Shown piece by piece: positions 43,320 through 52,374 of a stretch of DNA of 64,000 nt. Source of the DNA: Oscillospiraceae bacterium (GTDB lineage Bacteria; Bacillota; Clostridia; Oscillospirales; Ruminococcaceae). Position numbers and translations under genes: made by a program. Position 1 is the stretch's first letter. Each line of letters starts with the position of its first letter. The DNA is taken from assembly GCA_020024285.1 (NCBI GenBank), contig JAHHTZ010000007.1:36483-100482 (forward strand). The letters run 5' to 3'. The notes under the pieces are model-generated. The model worked only from the letters and a program-made list of their open reading frames with translations, was not told where the DNA came from and searched no databases.

Positions 43320-45302
43320 TCAAGACACATCCACTTCATCAAGATAACGTGCACCGTTTTGTGCAATAAATTCTTTTCTGCCCTCGAGGTTGTTGCCCAG
43401 CAGCAGCTCAAACATTTCCTCCGTCGCCGCCGCGTCGCTGGGGCTGACCTTCACAAGGCGTCGCGTCTGTGGGTTCATGGTGGTGAGCCACATCATGTCC
43501 GGCTCGTTTTCACCCAATCCTTTGGAACGGCTGACTGTGACCTTATGGTCTTTGAGCTTTTCGAGGATCTTTGTTTTTTCGCTGTCCGAATAGGCAAAAT
43601 ACGTTTTATCCTTATCCACGATTTCAAACAGCGGGGACTCTGCAATGTAAACATAGCCTTTTTCGATGAGGGTCGGGGTCAGGCGATAGAGCATCGTCAA
43701 AAGAAGTGTGCGGATCTGGAACCCATCGACGTCCGCATCGGTGCAGAGGATGATCTTGTTCCAGCGTAGCCCGTTGAGGTCAAAGGAAGAAAAATCCTTG
43801 TTTGCTTTGGTGTTCACTTCCACACCGCACCCCAAAACCTTGATGATATCCGAAATGATATCGTTTTTGAAAATCTTATCATAATCTGCCTTCAGGCAGT
43901 TGAGGATCTTCCCGCGCACCGGAATGATCGCCTGAAACTGCGCATCGCGCCCCAATTTGCAGGCGCCGAGCGCTGAGTCGCCCTCCACGATGTAGATTTC
44001 CCGCTCCGAAATATCCTTGCTGCGGCAGTCCACAAATTTCTGCACACGGTTGGAGATATCGATGGTCCCTGCCAGTTTTTTCTTGATATTCAGGCGCATC
44101 TTTTCCGCATTTTCGCGGCTTCGTTTGTTGATGAGCACCTGCTCTGCAATTTTGATGGCTTCGTCCGGATTTTCGATAAAATAAATTTCCAGCTGACGCT
44201 TGAGAAAATCCGTCATTGCATCGTAGATAAATTTATTGGTAATGGATTTTTTGGTCTGGTTTTCATAAGAGGTCTGCGTCGAAAACGAGGAAGAAACAAG
44301 CACAAGGCAGTCCTCCACGTCCTGATAGGTGACCTTGCTTTCCCCCTTGAGGTACTTGTTGCCCTGTTTGAGATAGCGGTCCAGGGAGGAAACAAACGCC
44401 TGCTTCACAGCACGTTCCGGAGAGCCGCCATATTCGAGGTGGCTGGAGTTGTGGTAATACTCCGTCATCTTCATACGGTTTGAAAAGCAGAATGCAACCG
44501 ACAGCTTCACCTTATATTCGTCCTTGTCCTCACGGTCACGGCCGCGCTGCTCATCCTCCCAATATTGGATGGTCGTCAGGCTGTCCTCTCCGACAAGCTC
44601 TGACACATAGTCGACGATTCCCTTTTCGTAGTAAAATTCCTTTGTCTGCATCCCGTCCGGTGTTTCGTTTCGAAACTCGAACAAAAGCCCCGGATTGACG
44701 ACTGCCTGACGCTTGAGGACATTTTCATAAAATTCCTCCGGGATCGCAACATCTGTAAACACTTCGAGATCAGGCTTCCATCGCTGGCGGCTGCCTGTCT
44801 GTTTGCGTGTGGCTGCCTGTTTTTTAAGTCCGCCGATATTTTCTCCCTTTTCGAAATGGAGGTTATACTGAAATCCGTCGCGGAAAATTTCTGCATCAAA
44901 ATATTCCGAAGAATACTGTGTCGCACAGGAGCCAAGACCATTGAGTCCCAAAGAATATTCGTAGCTTTCGCCGTTGTTGGTGTTGTATTTTCCTCCGGCA
45001 TACAGCTCACAAAATACAAGCTCCCAGTTGAATTTTTCTTCCTTCGGGTTATAGTCCACCGGGATACCGCGTCCAAAATCCTCCACCTCGATGGAGTGAT
45101 CGAGGTATCTTGTCACGATGATTTTTTTGCCGTATCCTTCCCTTGCTTCGTCAATGGAGTTGGAGAGGATCTCAAACATCGAATGTTCGCAGCCCTCCAG
45201 CCCATCTGAACCAAAAATAACGCCCGGACGTTTTCTTACCCGATCTGCGCCTTTTAATGCAGAAATGCTTTCGTTGCCGTATTCCTGGTGTTTTTTTGCC
45301 AC
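43320..45302 (-). CDS. parE: DNA topoisomerase IV subunit B (ParE-type)
   Basis: A 660-residue ATPase subunit. The GHKL ATPase domain shows RKRPGVIFGSDG near the start, ILSNSIDEAREG and DFGRGIPVD, and LGLNGLGSCATQYSS; the Toprim domain carries EGDSALGACK, IPVRGKILN and TDADVDGFQIRTLLLT. The start is GTG at 45302 with CTGGAGGG upstream. It is the first gene of the parE-GNAT-parC unit and has a clear promoter 60 bases upstream. The length is normal. Confidence 0.96.
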   Translation of the reverse strand: MAKKHQEYGNESISALKGADRVRKRPGVIFGSDGLEGCEHSMFEILSNSIDEAREGYGKKIIVTRYLDHSIEVEDFGRGIPVDYNPKEEKFNWELVFCELYAGGKYNTNNGESYEYSLGLNGLGSCATQYSSEYFDAEIFRDGFQYNLHFEKGENIGGLKKQAATRKQTGSRQRWKPDLEVFTDVAIPEEFYENVLKRQAVVNPGLLFEFRNETPDGMQTKEFYYEKGIVDYVSELVGEDSLTTIQYWEDEQRGRDREDKDEYKVKLSVAFCFSNRMKMTEYYHNSSHLEYGGSPERAVKQAFVSSLDRYLKQGNKYLKGESKVTYQDVEDCLVLVSSSFSTQTSYENQTKKSITNKFIYDAMTDFLKRQLEIYFIENPDEAIKIAEQVLINKRSRENAEKMRLNIKKKLAGTIDISNRVQKFVDCRSKDISEREIYIVEGDSALGACKLGRDAQFQAIIPVRGKILNCLKADYDKIFKNDIISDIIKVLGCGVEVNTKANKDFSSFDLNGLRWNKIILCTDADVDGFQIRTLLLTMLYRLTPTLIEKGYVYIAESPLFEIVDKDKTYFAYSDSEKTKILEKLKDHKVTVSRSKGLGENEPDMMWLTTMNPQTRRLVKVSPSDAAATEEMFELLLGNNLEGRKEFIAQNGARYLDEVDVS

Positions 45303-45360
45303 AGCATCATCCCTCCAGCTTTGCTATCGTTTCTTTTGTGGTCAAATCACAGTTTTTTCA

Positions 45361-45389
45361 TTATATCATAGATTTTGAAAACTTTCAAA
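45361..45389 (-). promoter_or_regulatory. Predicted promoter of parE-GNAT-parC
   Basis: On the minus strand, TTGAAA (45389-45384) and TATAAT (45366-45361), 17 bases apart. Confidence 0.65.
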
Positions 45390-45536
45390 GAAAATCGAAA
45401 ATTTGTTCGATTTTATCGGTACCTTCCCTGATGCGGATGCACCCTTCTCCCTATGGTATGCTGCCGCAATCACATGGTCACACATCGGAACTCTGTTCTC
45501 GCTTCAATGTTGTGGATGTTGTTTTATGCTCTCCTA

Positions 45537-45565
45537 TTGAATTTTTAGGGGTATTTTGGTATAAT
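45537..45565 (+). promoter_or_regulatory. Predicted promoter of the 165-residue membrane protein gene
   Basis: TTGAAT (45537-45542) and TATAAT (45560-45565), 17 bases apart. The rest of the spacer 45390-45661 holds nothing else recognisable. Confidence 0.6.
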
Positions 45566-45661
45566 AATTGAAGAAAATCAATAAAATTTTATCTATATCG
45601 CAGTATATTTTGTGCTATTTTCTGAATCCTGTCCATTTCTAATTTGAAAGGTAGAGTATTT

Positions 45662-46159
45662 ATGAAAAAAGGGCTGTTCAAAAACAAAGCGATCCTCTTT
45701 TACCTGTGTCTGTACGGTGTCTATCTTGTTCTGGCGCTGACCGCAGGTGCACTGCATCGCTATGCTGTATACAATATCCCGCCGGAAATTTTTCACATGT
45801 CCATCCTTGAGCATGTCATCCGCGCCCTGGAAGCGCTTCACCACGGACTCAAGGACTGGTTCTGGATTCTCCTTATCTACTGGGGTGCTCAACTCATCCA
45901 GCAAGGTAAAAAGGAAAAATACTCACACCTGATGGCAGCTTCTGTCCTTGTGATCGCAGCAACGCAGGCTGTCGCATTCGGCAGCGCCGCACTGCTTCAT
46001 AACGTGGAGATTCGCCCATATCTTAGCCTGTTTGCAATCTTTACCGCTGTTGTATTTGCAGCGGCTGCCCTTATTCTCGGGATTTTCTCGCTGAAAAAGC
46101 CCAGGACCGATTCTTCGGTGCAGAGATTCTCCCACCAAGACAAGGCACAGGAGTTTTAG
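45662..46159 (+). CDS. Membrane protein of unknown function, four helices
   Basis: A 165-residue protein with four hydrophobic segments (about 10-30, 65-80, 90-115, 120-145) and a charged C-terminus (KKPRTDSSVQRFSHQDKAQEF). ATG at 45662 follows GAAAGGTAGAG. It is a single gene between the parE promoter and a terminator. No known family is recognised. Confidence 0.7.
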   Translation: MKKGLFKNKAILFYLCLYGVYLVLALTAGALHRYAVYNIPPEIFHMSILEHVIRALEALHHGLKDWFWILLIYWGAQLIQQGKKEKYSHLMAASVLVIAATQAVAFGSAALLHNVEIRPYLSLFAIFTAVVFAAAALILGIFSLKKPRTDSSVQRFSHQDKAQEF

Positions 46160-46178
46160 GAACCCAAACGCAGATAAA

Positions 46179-46211
46179 AGGAGACTGTTTTGATGCAGTC
46201 TCCCTTTTTTG
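46179..46211. terminator. Terminator between the membrane protein gene and gpsA
   Basis: Hairpin GGAGACTG / CAGTCTCC with T6 on the plus strand; it may also serve the converging gpsA. Confidence 0.8.
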
Positions 46212-46217
46212 CAAAAA

Positions 46218-47237
46218 CTACTTGCTTTCTTTTTCATCCAGCCAGATTTCTTCTGATTCGTCACGTTTTGGACGGCTCATCAGATCGCGGATGGCATCCT
46301 TCGGATTTTTCCCTTGATAAAGCACCTCGTACGCCTGTGTTACGATCGGCATTTCCACATGGAGCTTCTGTGCCAGCTCATAGGCGATTTTGGTACAGGA
46401 GTAGCCCTCTACCACCATTCCCACCTGTTTTAACGCCTCTTCTGTTGGGACACCCTGTCCAACAAGGATGCCGAAACGGCGGTTGCGCGAGTGCATACTG
46501 GTGCAGGTCACGATCAGATCCCCAATGCCCGACAGTCCCGCGAAGGTTTCCTGCTTGCCGCCGAGCGCAACACCGAGGCGTGCGATTTCCGTGATACCGC
46601 GGGTCATCAGTGCAGCCTTTGGATTATCTCCCAGTGTCAGACCGTCACAGATTCCTGCTGAGAGTGCAATGATATTTTTGAGCGCACCGCCCAGCTCCAC
46701 GCCCACCACATCGTCGCTGATGTAGATGCGGAAGGTTGGGTTCATCAGGATATCCTGCACCCGCTCTGCGGCGTGGCGATCTCTTGATGCGCTGACGATC
46801 GTGGTTGGCACACCCCTGCCCACTTCCTCCGCATGGGATGGACCGGAGAGGACAACGCAGGCGTTGTGCGGCAGCTCTTCCTCCATTACAGCGGCAAAAT
46901 CCTTGTAGGTATCCTTCTCCAAGCCCTTGGAAACACAGGAAATGATCGTCTGCGGCTCCACTACGGCTGCAAGCTGACGGCATACGCTGCGTACCGCAAA
47001 AGACGGCACCGCGATGATGACAAGGTCACAGCCTTTGACACAGGCGAGGTCTGCGGTAAACTCCATTTCATCCGGGATCTTCACATTCGGGAGGTTTGTC
47101 TGACATCTTGTGGTTTGAAGCTCCTGGCTTTCCTCCTGCGAGTGTGACCATACTGTAACCTCGTTTCCCCATGTCTGAGCCATTACTGCCAAAGCTACTC
47201 CAAAGGTTCCTGCTCCCAATACTGCAATCTTTGCCAT
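46218..47237 (-). CDS. gpsA: Glycerol-3-phosphate dehydrogenase [NAD(P)+] GpsA
   Basis: Reduces dihydroxyacetone phosphate to glycerol-3-phosphate for phospholipid synthesis. The 339-residue length fits. The N-terminal GAGTFGVALAVM dinucleotide motif, VLSGPSHAEEVGRGVPT, and the catalytic-lysine region GVELGGALKNIIALSAGICDGL are intact. AGGAGG precedes the ATG. It follows plsY, which uses its product, on the same strand; a hairpin lies between them. Confidence 0.97.
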   Translation of the reverse strand: MAKIAVLGAGTFGVALAVMAQTWGNEVTVWSHSQEESQELQTTRCQTNLPNVKIPDEMEFTADLACVKGCDLVIIAVPSFAVRSVCRQLAAVVEPQTIISCVSKGLEKDTYKDFAAVMEEELPHNACVVLSGPSHAEEVGRGVPTTIVSASRDRHAAERVQDILMNPTFRIYISDDVVGVELGGALKNIIALSAGICDGLTLGDNPKAALMTRGITEIARLGVALGGKQETFAGLSGIGDLIVTCTSMHSRNRRFGILVGQGVPTEEALKQVGMVVEGYSCTKIAYELAQKLHVEMPIVTQAYEVLYQGKNPKDAIRDLMSRPKRDESEEIWLDEKESK

Positions 47238-47263
47238 AGCAAATTACCTCCTGTTTTGTATAA

Positions 47264-47300
47264 GAAAATCCCCTTTCATCTTGGGGAAAGGAGATTTTTT
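47264..47300 (-). terminator. Hairpin between plsY and gpsA, possible attenuator
   Basis: Imperfect inverted repeat AAATCCCCTTTC / GAAAGGAGATTT; on the minus strand a short T-run follows. It lies only a few bases after plsY and 27 bases before gpsA. Confidence 0.55.
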
Positions 47301-47304
47301 AGGA

Positions 47305-47988
47305 CTATTTATGTTCTGATGCGTGATCCCCGTCGTTGTCCGTCTGTTTCTTTTGCGGCGTTAAGCTGATTTTCTTTTCCGTGCCGTTGAGGAGCCGTTT
47401 GATATTTTCCCGGTGCATCCAAACAACAAGAACAGAGAAAACAAGCGCAAACAACGTGTCCGTCAAAGCGGGACGCTGCTGAAACACGCGGACCATGTAC
47501 GTTACCAGAGGGTATAAAAGCGCTCCGGTAACAGAAATCAAAGAAACGATTTTTACAAGAAATAAAACGGGAATGAGGATCGCTGCAAGGACCGCAAGAA
47601 CGATCGGGTTGATCGCCAGCATGATGCCCATACTGGTCAAAACGCCCTTGCCGCCTTTAAATCCGAAATACAGCGGGAACAAATGCCCCAAAAGGGCAAA
47701 GATTCCGGCAATGTATCCTGCATCCAGTCCGTCGATTCCCATAAGGCGGAAAATCCATCGGCCGAGAACCACTGCCACTGCACCTTTGAAAAAATCCCCC
47801 AGAAACGTAAACAATGCCGGAACTTTTCCGTATACGCGCAGCACGTTGGTCATTCCTGCATTGTGGCTGCCGTATTTTCGCACATCGTCGTGTGCGTAGA
47901 TGCGGCTGACAACAACTGCAAAGCTGATACTTCCCAATAGATAGGCGAACAATGCAACCAAAACGATTGCAAGGATTGTAGATTCCAT
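47305..47988 (-). CDS. plsY: Acyl-phosphate glycerol-3-phosphate acyltransferase PlsY
   Basis: A 227-residue membrane acyltransferase that makes lysophosphatidic acid from acyl phosphate and glycerol-3-phosphate. The conserved loops GSISFAVVVSRIY, GSHNAGMTNVLR (with the catalytic Ser/His), and FGFKGGKGVLTSMG are intact, and five to six helices are visible. The C-terminal 30 residues are charged. The ribosome site is weak. It lies between der and gpsA, matching the der-plsY-gpsA cluster common in Clostridia. Confidence 0.96.
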   Translation of the reverse strand: MESTILAIVLVALFAYLLGSISFAVVVSRIYAHDDVRKYGSHNAGMTNVLRVYGKVPALFTFLGDFFKGAVAVVLGRWIFRLMGIDGLDAGYIAGIFALLGHLFPLYFGFKGGKGVLTSMGIMLAINPIVLAVLAAILIPVLFLVKIVSLISVTGALLYPLVTYMVRVFQQRPALTDTLFALVFSVLVVWMHRENIKRLLNGTEKKISLTPQKKQTDNDGDHASEHK

Positions 47989-48112
47989 ATCAGTGGTTAC
48001 GCGATACCCCGCCTATGATGCATGCGCGGTATCGCTCCTCTCTTCCTTTTCTCTTCTGCATTCAAAAGCATTCTTTTACTATAGTAACATTTGCTTCATC
48101 CGAATGCAAGAA

Positions 48113-49438
48113 CTACTTTTCCTTTTCTCTTGTCAGCATACGGATCGGGGTGTGGTCCAGTCCGAAGGTTTCCCGAATCTGATTTTCGAGGTAACGCTGA
48201 TAGGAGAAGTGGAACAGGTCTGCCTTGTTGACAAAGCTCGCGAAGGTTGGCGGACAGGTGGAAACCTGTGTCATATAATAGATCTTGAGGCGCTTTCCCT
48301 TATCAGACGGCGGCTGAACACGCGCTGTTGCATACGCAAGCATTTCATTGAGCATGCCTGTGGTGATGCGGCGTCCGTTCTGCTCATGCACCTGATTGAT
48401 GGTTTCAAAGAGCTTCGGGATGCGCTGACCGGTTTTTGCGGAGATGAAGATGATGGGGGCATAGGACATGAAGGAAAAGTCCACTTCCAGCTCCTTGAGG
48501 AACTCGTTCATGGTGCGGTCTGTCTTGTTCTCCACAGCATCCCATTTGTTGATTGCGATGACACAGCCCTTTCCCTGTTCGTGGGCATAGCCTGCGATCT
48601 TGGAATCCTGCTCGGAAAAGCCTTCCAGTGCATCGATCATGATTACACACACATCAGCACGGTCTACCGCCATATAGGAGCGCAGAACACTGTACTTCTC
48701 GATGTTTTCGTCCACCTTGCTCTTGCGGCGGATGCCCGCGGTATCGATCATCACATATTTTCCGTGCTGATTTTCCACGAGGGTATCGGTTGCATCGCGT
48801 GTGGTTCCGGCAATATTTGATACGATCACCTTTTCTTCTCCGGCAATCGCATTGACAAGGGAGGATTTTCCGGCATTCGGTCTGCCTACAACTGCCACCT
48901 TGATGGCACCCTCGTAGTCATCTTCCCCGTCTTCGAAGTTGAGATGCTCATAAACAGCATCCAGCAGATCGCCGGTACCATGACCGTGAACAGAGGATAC
49001 CGCGATGGGATCTCCCAGACCAAGGTTATAAAATTCATAAAATTCCGGTGGAAGCTCACCGATGCTGTCCACTTTATTGACGCACAAAACAACCGGCTTC
49101 CGGCTTTTTAAGAGCATCGCTGCAACATCGGCATCGGTTGCGGTGATGCCGGTACGCATATCCACAACAAGGACGATGGCGTCCGCGCTCTCGATTGCGA
49201 TTTGTGCCTGACGGCGCATCTGAGATAAAATAACATCGTCAGAATATGGCTCGATACCGCCGGTATCTGCCAGCATGATCTCCTTGCTTCTCCATTCACA
49301 GGGAGCATAAATACGGTCACGGGTCACACCGGGAGTATCCTCCACGATGGAAAGTCGCTGTCCGATCAATTTATTGAACAAGGTGGATTTTCCTACATTT
49401 GGTCGGCCCACGATTGCAACAACAGGTTTATGGGACAT
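48113..49438 (-). CDS. der: Ribosome biogenesis GTPase Der (EngA)
   Basis: A 441-residue GTPase with two tandem G domains (GRPNVGKSTLFN at 11 and GRPNAGKSSLVN near 185) followed by a KH-like domain, needed for 50S subunit assembly. G4 motifs NKVD and NKWD are both present. AAAGGAGG precedes the ATG. Its place between the DUF512 gene and plsY follows the order seen in many Clostridia. Confidence 0.97.
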   Translation of the reverse strand: MSHKPVVAIVGRPNVGKSTLFNKLIGQRLSIVEDTPGVTRDRIYAPCEWRSKEIMLADTGGIEPYSDDVILSQMRRQAQIAIESADAIVLVVDMRTGITATDADVAAMLLKSRKPVVLCVNKVDSIGELPPEFYEFYNLGLGDPIAVSSVHGHGTGDLLDAVYEHLNFEDGEDDYEGAIKVAVVGRPNAGKSSLVNAIAGEEKVIVSNIAGTTRDATDTLVENQHGKYVMIDTAGIRRKSKVDENIEKYSVLRSYMAVDRADVCVIMIDALEGFSEQDSKIAGYAHEQGKGCVIAINKWDAVENKTDRTMNEFLKELEVDFSFMSYAPIIFISAKTGQRIPKLFETINQVHEQNGRRITTGMLNEMLAYATARVQPPSDKGKRLKIYYMTQVSTCPPTFASFVNKADLFHFSYQRYLENQIRETFGLDHTPIRMLTREKEK

Positions 49439-49459
49439 GATATACGCCTCCTTTTCTTT

Positions 49460-50779
49460 TTATTCTTCCCAGATTTTTGGGGAAAGTATCTTTTCGAGTA
49501 AATCAAATCCGTCGTTTTCTACGGTACACAACTTGATATTCAGTGTTTTTTCCACTTCTTCTCTTGTGACATCGTCAAGGAAGCGGTCCTGCTCATGGCG
49601 CAGCATACAGGACGGGATCAGAAGATCATCCCCAAGGTCAAGGTCCTTGAGCTGTGCAATGAGGTCCTGCCCTGTGACAAGCCCTGCCACAGTCACGGTT
49701 TCCCCGAAAAAGTGGTTCACGATTCGGATCACCTGCACCTCGACGGATGGATACTGCTCCATCACCTGCTGCCCAAACGAATGCAGAAACGGAAATGCAA
49801 GGGTCCCCGTCGCAAGGGTCACTTTTCTTTTCTCCGGATAGGGTCCTGCCTTCATGAGTGCACTGCGAAACTCCTGCTTGAGCAGGGCAATCAGCCCCAC
49901 CCCGTTGTCGAGCTGGTCGAAATCCCCATAAAATTCCGGTTCGGGGATCGGGAGTCCTGCCAGCAGATAAAACTCATCGGAAGCATAAACAATGCGGCTC
50001 TCGTTCGTTTTTGCAAGCTCGTCGCCCCACCGCTCGGTGCTCTGTACCACCTGCTGCGCTTCCTTTTCGCTGAAGCAGCGCAGCGGATACAGTCCGTCGC
50101 GGTATTTGGTGAGCCCGACAGGAACCACCGCAATGCTTTGCAGATTGGGGCACAGGCGGGAGAGATCCCGGATGCTGCGTTCCAGTTCCTCTCCGTCGTT
50201 GAGTCCCGGACACAGAACAAGCTGGCTGTTGACGCGGATGCCTGCATCCGTCAGCATCTTGACGTAGCGCAGCTTCTCTCCGGCGGAGGGATTGCCCATC
50301 ATCTCCACACGAAGCTCGGGGTTTGTGGTGTGGACCGAAATATTGATGGGGCTGATGTGCATTTTGATGATACGTTCGATATCTGTGTCCTTGAGATTTG
50401 TCAGTGTTGTGTAGTTTCCGAAGAGGAAGGACATACGGGTATCGTCATCCTTAAAATAAAGGGAGGAGCGCATCCCCTTTGGGGTTTGATCGACAAAGCA
50501 GAAGACGCACTTGTTGCGGCATCCCATCTGCTTATCCATCAGATACGTTTCAAACTCCAGTCCAAGATCTTCATATTCTCCCTTGCGGACCGATACCTCC
50601 CGCAGCTGCTTTGCATCGTTGCACAGCAGGAGCTGTAAATGCTCGTCCGTCATATAGAAGCGGTAATCCAAAACATCGACGATTGGATTTTTATTGATGC
50701 TGATTAAAATTTCTCCCGGCAGGACATGAGCTCTGTGCGCCGGGCTTCCTTCATTCACTCCTGTGATTTTAACGGACAT
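49460..50779 (-). CDS. DUF512 radical-SAM-like protein with PDZ domain
   Basis: A 439-residue protein. The N-terminus is PDZ-like (INEGSPAHRAHVLPGEILISINKNPI), followed by a radical-SAM-type CxxxCxFC motif (MGCRNKCVFCFVDQTPKGMR) and the DUF512 C-terminal domain (about 235-435). This family is always uncharacterised in my recollection and commonly sits next to der. The GGAGG ribosome site is strong. It is the first gene of the DUF512-der-plsY-gpsA set. Confidence 0.9.
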   Translation of the reverse strand: MSVKITGVNEGSPAHRAHVLPGEILISINKNPIVDVLDYRFYMTDEHLQLLLCNDAKQLREVSVRKGEYEDLGLEFETYLMDKQMGCRNKCVFCFVDQTPKGMRSSLYFKDDDTRMSFLFGNYTTLTNLKDTDIERIIKMHISPINISVHTTNPELRVEMMGNPSAGEKLRYVKMLTDAGIRVNSQLVLCPGLNDGEELERSIRDLSRLCPNLQSIAVVPVGLTKYRDGLYPLRCFSEKEAQQVVQSTERWGDELAKTNESRIVYASDEFYLLAGLPIPEPEFYGDFDQLDNGVGLIALLKQEFRSALMKAGPYPEKRKVTLATGTLAFPFLHSFGQQVMEQYPSVEVQVIRIVNHFFGETVTVAGLVTGQDLIAQLKDLDLGDDLLIPSCMLRHEQDRFLDDVTREEVEKTLNIKLCTVENDGFDLLEKILSPKIWEE

Positions 50780-50817
50780 GCTTTCCTCCTTCGGACAAGA
50801 CGGATTCTTTCCAACAA

Positions 50818-50847
50818 AAAATAGAGGAAGATTTCTCCCCCTCTACT
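50818..50847 (-). terminator. rpmF terminator
   Basis: On the minus strand, hairpin TAGAGGGGGAGA / TCTTCCTCTA followed by T6. Confidence 0.8.
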
Positions 50848-50872
50848 GCAAATTCTCTGTTATACGGTCAGA

Positions 50873-51052
50873 TTACGCTTTTTTAATTACTTCTCTGCCT
50901 TTGTAGTAACCGCAGTTAGCGCAAACCTGGTGTGGTACCTTCAGTTCGCCGCACTGTGGGCAGGTGGAGAAAGCTGGGGTCTCCAATTTCCATACGCTGG
51001 AACGTCTTTTATCTCTGCGAGCTCTTGATACTTTTCTCTTTGGTACTGCCAT
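50873..51052 (-). CDS. rpmF: 50S ribosomal protein L32
   Basis: A 59-residue ribosomal protein, MAVPKRKVSRARRDKRRS at the start and a zinc-ribbon CPQCGELKVPHQVCANCGYY with four cysteines, so it is the zinc-binding C+ form. It lies 21 bases after yceD, the usual yceD-rpmF pair. ATG at 51052 follows a weak AAGGAG. Confidence 0.98.
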   Translation of the reverse strand: MAVPKRKVSRARRDKRRSSVWKLETPAFSTCPQCGELKVPHQVCANCGYYKGREVIKKA

Positions 51053-51073
51053 GATTGAGCACTCCTTACAATA

Positions 51074-51568
51074 TTATAATAAATCCTTAAATGGATTGTT
51101 GCGGCCGGGCTTCCATTCCGGTTCCTCACAGTCGCACGTCGTTTTGTTTAAATTTACGCCGCACATTGGGCAAAGACCCTTGCAGTCTTCCCGACACAGT
51201 ACACAGATTGGTAGTTCCAGACTGATGTCGGCGGTGGCAAGCTCATCCATGTCTAACAGTCCGTCCTCAACAACAACATAATCGTCATCGTCCTGCTGAT
51301 TCAGCTGACGGACCACGGTGTGGGTAAATTCCAGATGGCTGCTGCTCTGAATTGGTTCCAGGCAGCGCGCACAGGTTGTGGAGTATGCCACATCCGCTGT
51401 ATAAGACAGTGTGACAATTCCCGCTCGATTCACCACACGTCCGCTGATCGCGACCGGGGTGCGAAACGGTTTTTCTCCCCACTGTTCCAAATCGGTCAGA
51501 TCCAAACCATACTGGAATTCCAGCGGGTGATCTCCTGATTCAAACAGTTTTTTGAGGTCAAGCTGCAT
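51074..51568 (-). CDS. yceD: YceD-family DUF177 protein
   Basis: A 164-residue soluble protein of the YceD/DUF177 family, linked to 23S rRNA/large subunit processing in other bacteria. It has an N-terminal domain with CARCLEPIQSSSHLEF and a C-terminal cluster of cysteines (CVLCREDCKGLCPMCGVNLNKTTCDC) that probably binds zinc. ATG at 51568 follows GAAAGGAAGG. It is followed by rpmF, the conserved neighbour. Confidence 0.93.
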   Translation of the reverse strand: MQLDLKKLFESGDHPLEFQYGLDLTDLEQWGEKPFRTPVAISGRVVNRAGIVTLSYTADVAYSTTCARCLEPIQSSSHLEFTHTVVRQLNQQDDDDYVVVEDGLLDMDELATADISLELPICVLCREDCKGLCPMCGVNLNKTTCDCEEPEWKPGRNNPFKDLL

Positions 51569-51865
51569 AATGACCTTCCTTTCAGTGCTGTGTGGCTTCT
51601 GCCGCAAATGGCCAGTTTTAATCTCTTCGCAGTCAGTGCCAGCGAATCTGTGGGCTTCGGACCCACGGGACGGGGGCTGCTTTCGGACAGAATATCCCCA
51701 TCGCTGCGATTCATCACAGGTCAATTATAGTAGACCTTTCCCTCTTTGTCAACCGAAAATACAGCTTTTTCCCTTTTAAAACGCACTTTTTCCTTCCCAG
51801 ACAATTTTTCCCCTGCGACCTGCTCTCCCTTTGGTATTGTTCGATACCAAAACCGCCTGCAAAGA

Positions 51866-51897
51866 AAAAGACAGACAGGGAAAACCCTGTCTGCCGC
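51866..51897 (-). terminator. Terminator of the P-loop protein gene
   Basis: On the minus strand, hairpin CAGACAGGG / CCCTGTCTG followed by TCTTTTTC, just after the stop. Confidence 0.75.
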
Positions 51898-51906
51898 AGA
51901 AAAAAC

Positions 51907-52323
51907 TTATTTTACAACGAACTGTTTGATGGAATCCGGCAGATCTTCTTCGTCGCTGGAAACGCTCAGAACAACTTCTGTTTCCTGTGGAGCAACCTTA
52001 GCAAGATGCAAAACCATATCAACCAAACCATCATAGTTTTTCTCTTTGCCGCCGATTTTGAAGGTACCGTCTACGAACATATGGGTGATGTCGTAGTTGC
52101 CTGCAAGGATACCGCTGAGGAATCCGCAGAATTTTTCAAATCCGCTGATGCCGTATTCTTCGGTATTCACAAGGCGAACAGAGGTAGCCAGATCGTACTG
52201 GAGCTGCATCCCTTTTTCAACAAATACAACATTGCCTTTGGAAGCCTCTGCTGCTGCGTTAGCCTGGCTAACGAGGGTTTTTGTTTTGCCGGCGCCTTTT
52301 GTACCAACGATAAGTTTGATCAT
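51907..52323 (-). CDS. Small P-loop NTPase-like protein of unknown function
   Basis: A 138-residue protein. The first residues MIKLIVGTKGAGKTKTLV give a Walker A site (Gly7-Thr14), so nucleotide binding is likely. A Walker B-like strand (THMFVDGTFKIG) follows at about 85-95. The chain is far shorter than most P-loop ATPases and has no recognised family. ATG at 52323 follows AAAGGGAGG. It is probably cotranscribed with pgi, which lies 51 bases upstream. Confidence 0.75.
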   Translation of the reverse strand: MIKLIVGTKGAGKTKTLVSQANAAAEASKGNVVFVEKGMQLQYDLATSVRLVNTEEYGISGFEKFCGFLSGILAGNYDITHMFVDGTFKIGGKEKNYDGLVDMVLHLAKVAPQETEVVLSVSSDEEDLPDSIKQFVVK

Positions 52324-52374
52324 AAAAATTTCCTCCCTTTTATGCGTTCCATTGTTTTGAAACACGGTATTGAC

